This document shows, in pieces, positions 5,106-6,311 of a stretch of 6,311 nt of DNA. Under the pieces are notes generated by a model. That model saw only the letters and a list, made by a program, of their open reading frames with translations, ran no database searches and was not told the origin of the DNA. This DNA is from Synechococcus sp. GFB01 (GTDB lineage Bacteria > Cyanobacteriota > Cyanobacteriia > PCC-6307 > Cyanobiaceae). Position 1 is the stretch's first letter, and each line of letters starts with the position of its first letter. The translations under genes and the position numbers were made by a program. Where the stretch lies: the NCBI RefSeq assembly GCF_001039265.1, contig NZ_LFEK01000006.1, positions 45,716 to 52,026 of the forward strand, written 5' to 3'.

Positions 5106-6308
5106 TCAGCCGAGCCGCATCCGGCGGCGCAGCAGGAGTTCGCGCCCGCCCAGCAGCACTCCCAGGCTGCCCAGTACCCCGAAGCAGCCCCACACCCCGA
5201 GCGGCGGCCAGAGGCTCAGCCCTGCGGCGATCAGGCCGCTGAGGCCGCCGCCGCCGAGGAAGGCGATCTGACCCAGCCCGGCCATGCGTCCCCGCAGGAT
5301 CTGGGGCGCATGCACCTGGATGATCAGGTTGGTGCCGGTCAGTAGAGCGGCGGTGCCAAGGCCGATCAGGAAGGCCATCGCCAGGCCCCAGGCCTGGGCA
5401 CTGCGCAGCGCAAGACCCAGCTGGGCCAGCCCCGTGACCAGGGTGCTGATCCCGAGGAGCAGGGCAGGCCGCCGCGCCAGGGCCGTGGCATTGCGCTGCA
5501 GGATCAGGCCACCGCTGATGCTGCCGGCGGCGATCACGCTGGTGAACAGGCCGAGGGCCAGCGGACTCGGCCCCAGCAGCCGTTCCGCCATCAGCGGTGC
5601 CAGGCCGGGGTGAAAAAAGCCCACCAGGCAGGCTGCCCCAGTGTAGCGCAGCACATGCCGCAGGGTGGCGCCGCAGTCACGCCAGGCGGTGCCGAGGCTC
5701 GCGCTCGGGCCCGGTGCGCTGCGGCGCTCCTGATCCCGATGCGGCTGCATCAGCCAGAGCAGCGTGGTGATCGGCAGCAGATAGGTGGCCGCGTCCAGGC
5801 TCAGCGCAAGGGTGGGCCCTGTGGCCGCCAGCAGCAGGCCGCCGATCGGCGGCCCCACCAGCTTGCCCACGTTGAAGATCACCGAGAAGCTCGCCAGGTA
5901 GGGACCCAGCTGGTCGGGGTCGTCCACCAGCAGGGCCACGTACTTGTTGCGAGCCGTGAGTTCATAGGTGCTGGCTATGCCGATGCCCAGGGTGCTCAGC
6001 AGCAGCAAAGTGTCCTGCTGGGCCCCATGGCTGATCGGGATGGCCACGGCCCCCAGCACCGCTGCCGCGAGCAGCGCCCACTGAGCGCGGATCAACACCC
6101 GCTCGCTGCCGATACGGTCGGTGAGCACGCCGGCCGGGCCGCTCACCAGCAGGGTGGGCAGGGTCAGCAGCGCGAAATGCAGGCCCAGGAGCAGCGGGTT
6201 GTTGGCTCCCTCCAGCAGCAGCCACCCCTTGGCGGTCAGGCCGGCGAAGGAACCTGCGGTGCTGACGCCGGAGGCCAGCAGGAAGGTGGTGCGTTGATGG
6301 CACCGCAA
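5106..6308 (-). CDS. MFS transporter (probable exporter), start uncertain at window edge
   Basis: About 400 residues, strongly hydrophobic, with roughly 11-12 predicted membrane segments, the usual size for the major facilitator superfamily. The first cytoplasmic loop has a motif-A-like GVLTDRIGSERVL (about residues 60-72). FNVGKLVGPPIGGLLL, in about the fourth to fifth segment, resembles the GP-G-G motif of MFS_3/EntS-type exporters. A hydrophilic Arg/Ser/Pro-rich loop (about 195-215) separates the two six-helix halves. The C-terminus ends in an Arg-rich tail (LLLRRRMRLG). The family exports varied small molecules; the substrate cannot be told here. The only start in the window is a TTG at 6308, three bases from the edge, and the frame is still open there, so the real start may lie outside. 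It converges on petL-2. A short relic of its 3' end appears to lie at about 2274-2318. Confidence 0.82.
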   Translation of the reverse strand: MRCHQRTTFLLASGVSTAGSFAGLTAKGWLLLEGANNPLLLGLHFALLTLPTLLVSGPAGVLTDRIGSERVLIRAQWALLAAAVLGAVAIPISHGAQQDTLLLLSTLGIGIASTYELTARNKYVALLVDDPDQLGPYLASFSVIFNVGKLVGPPIGGLLLAATGPTLALSLDAATYLLPITTLLWLMQPHRDQERRSAPGPSASLGTAWRDCGATLRHVLRYTGAACLVGFFHPGLAPLMAERLLGPSPLALGLFTSVIAAGSISGGLILQRNATALARRPALLLGISTLVTGLAQLGLALRSAQAWGLAMAFLIGLGTAALLTGTNLIIQVHAPQILRGRMAGLGQIAFLGGGGLSGLIAAGLSLWPPLGVWGCFGVLGSLGVLLGGRELLLRRRMRLG

Positions 6309-6311
6309 CCG

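Larger units (their letters stand above)
4929..5108 (+). repeat. Direct repeat, copy 2 (petL region)
   Basis: Partner of 2098-2276, covering the petL leader, petL-2, the petL-MFS gap and the MFS stop codon. The petL start is exactly 20 bp after the shared ATGG (or CATGG) element in both copies, so spacing in the leader is kept even where bases differ. Confidence 0.85.

Overview
The window looks like chromosomal DNA of a GC-rich unicellular cyanobacterium (Cyanobium/Synechococcus-type). The evidence is a DUF4346 protein of the cyanobacterial type, a 30-residue single-helix protein whose ending (LRSVKLI) matches PetL of the cytochrome b6f complex, and cobalamin-binding radical SAM proteins of the DUF4070 type. 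I see no rRNA, tRNA, CRISPR array or intact transposase.

Layout, left to right: a DUF4346 gene (5-394, +); a convergent radical SAM gene, rSAM-A (391-2019, -), whose stop codon overlaps that of DUF4346; a petL-like gene, copy 1 (2138-2230, +); a short relic resembling the 3' end of the MFS gene (about 2274-2318); a dead copy of the DUF4346 3' half (about 2320-2500); a second, AT-richer radical SAM gene, rSAM-B (2515-4150, -), split by a one-base frameshift near its C-terminus; about 775 bp with no recognisable gene (4151-4925); petL copy 2 (4970-5062, +); and an MFS transporter (5106 to the right edge, -).

The main observation is that the window is a duplicated block. The order DUF4346 > / < rSAM / petL > / < MFS occurs twice in tandem: once as DUF4346, rSAM-A, petL-1, MFS relic, and once as DUF4346 relic, rSAM-B, petL-2, MFS. 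Decay is uneven. At the outer edges DUF4346 and MFS are intact, while both partners at the internal junction are remnants. The petL copies are about 91% identical in DNA, but rSAM-A and rSAM-B share only roughly 60-65% of residues by eye and use many different synonymous codons. This fits a merodiploid made by recombination with related foreign DNA better than a simple recent duplication. petL-1 appears to be decaying: its Shine-Dalgarno motif is gone and a charged residue sits in its helix.

Functionally, rSAM-A and rSAM-B are probably cobalamin- and SAM-dependent enzymes, perhaps methylases, of unknown substrate. PetL is a small structural subunit of the b6f complex in the thylakoid. DUF4346 has no established function. 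No shared pathway can be shown from sequence; the repeated association of the four genes is synteny, not proof of joint work.
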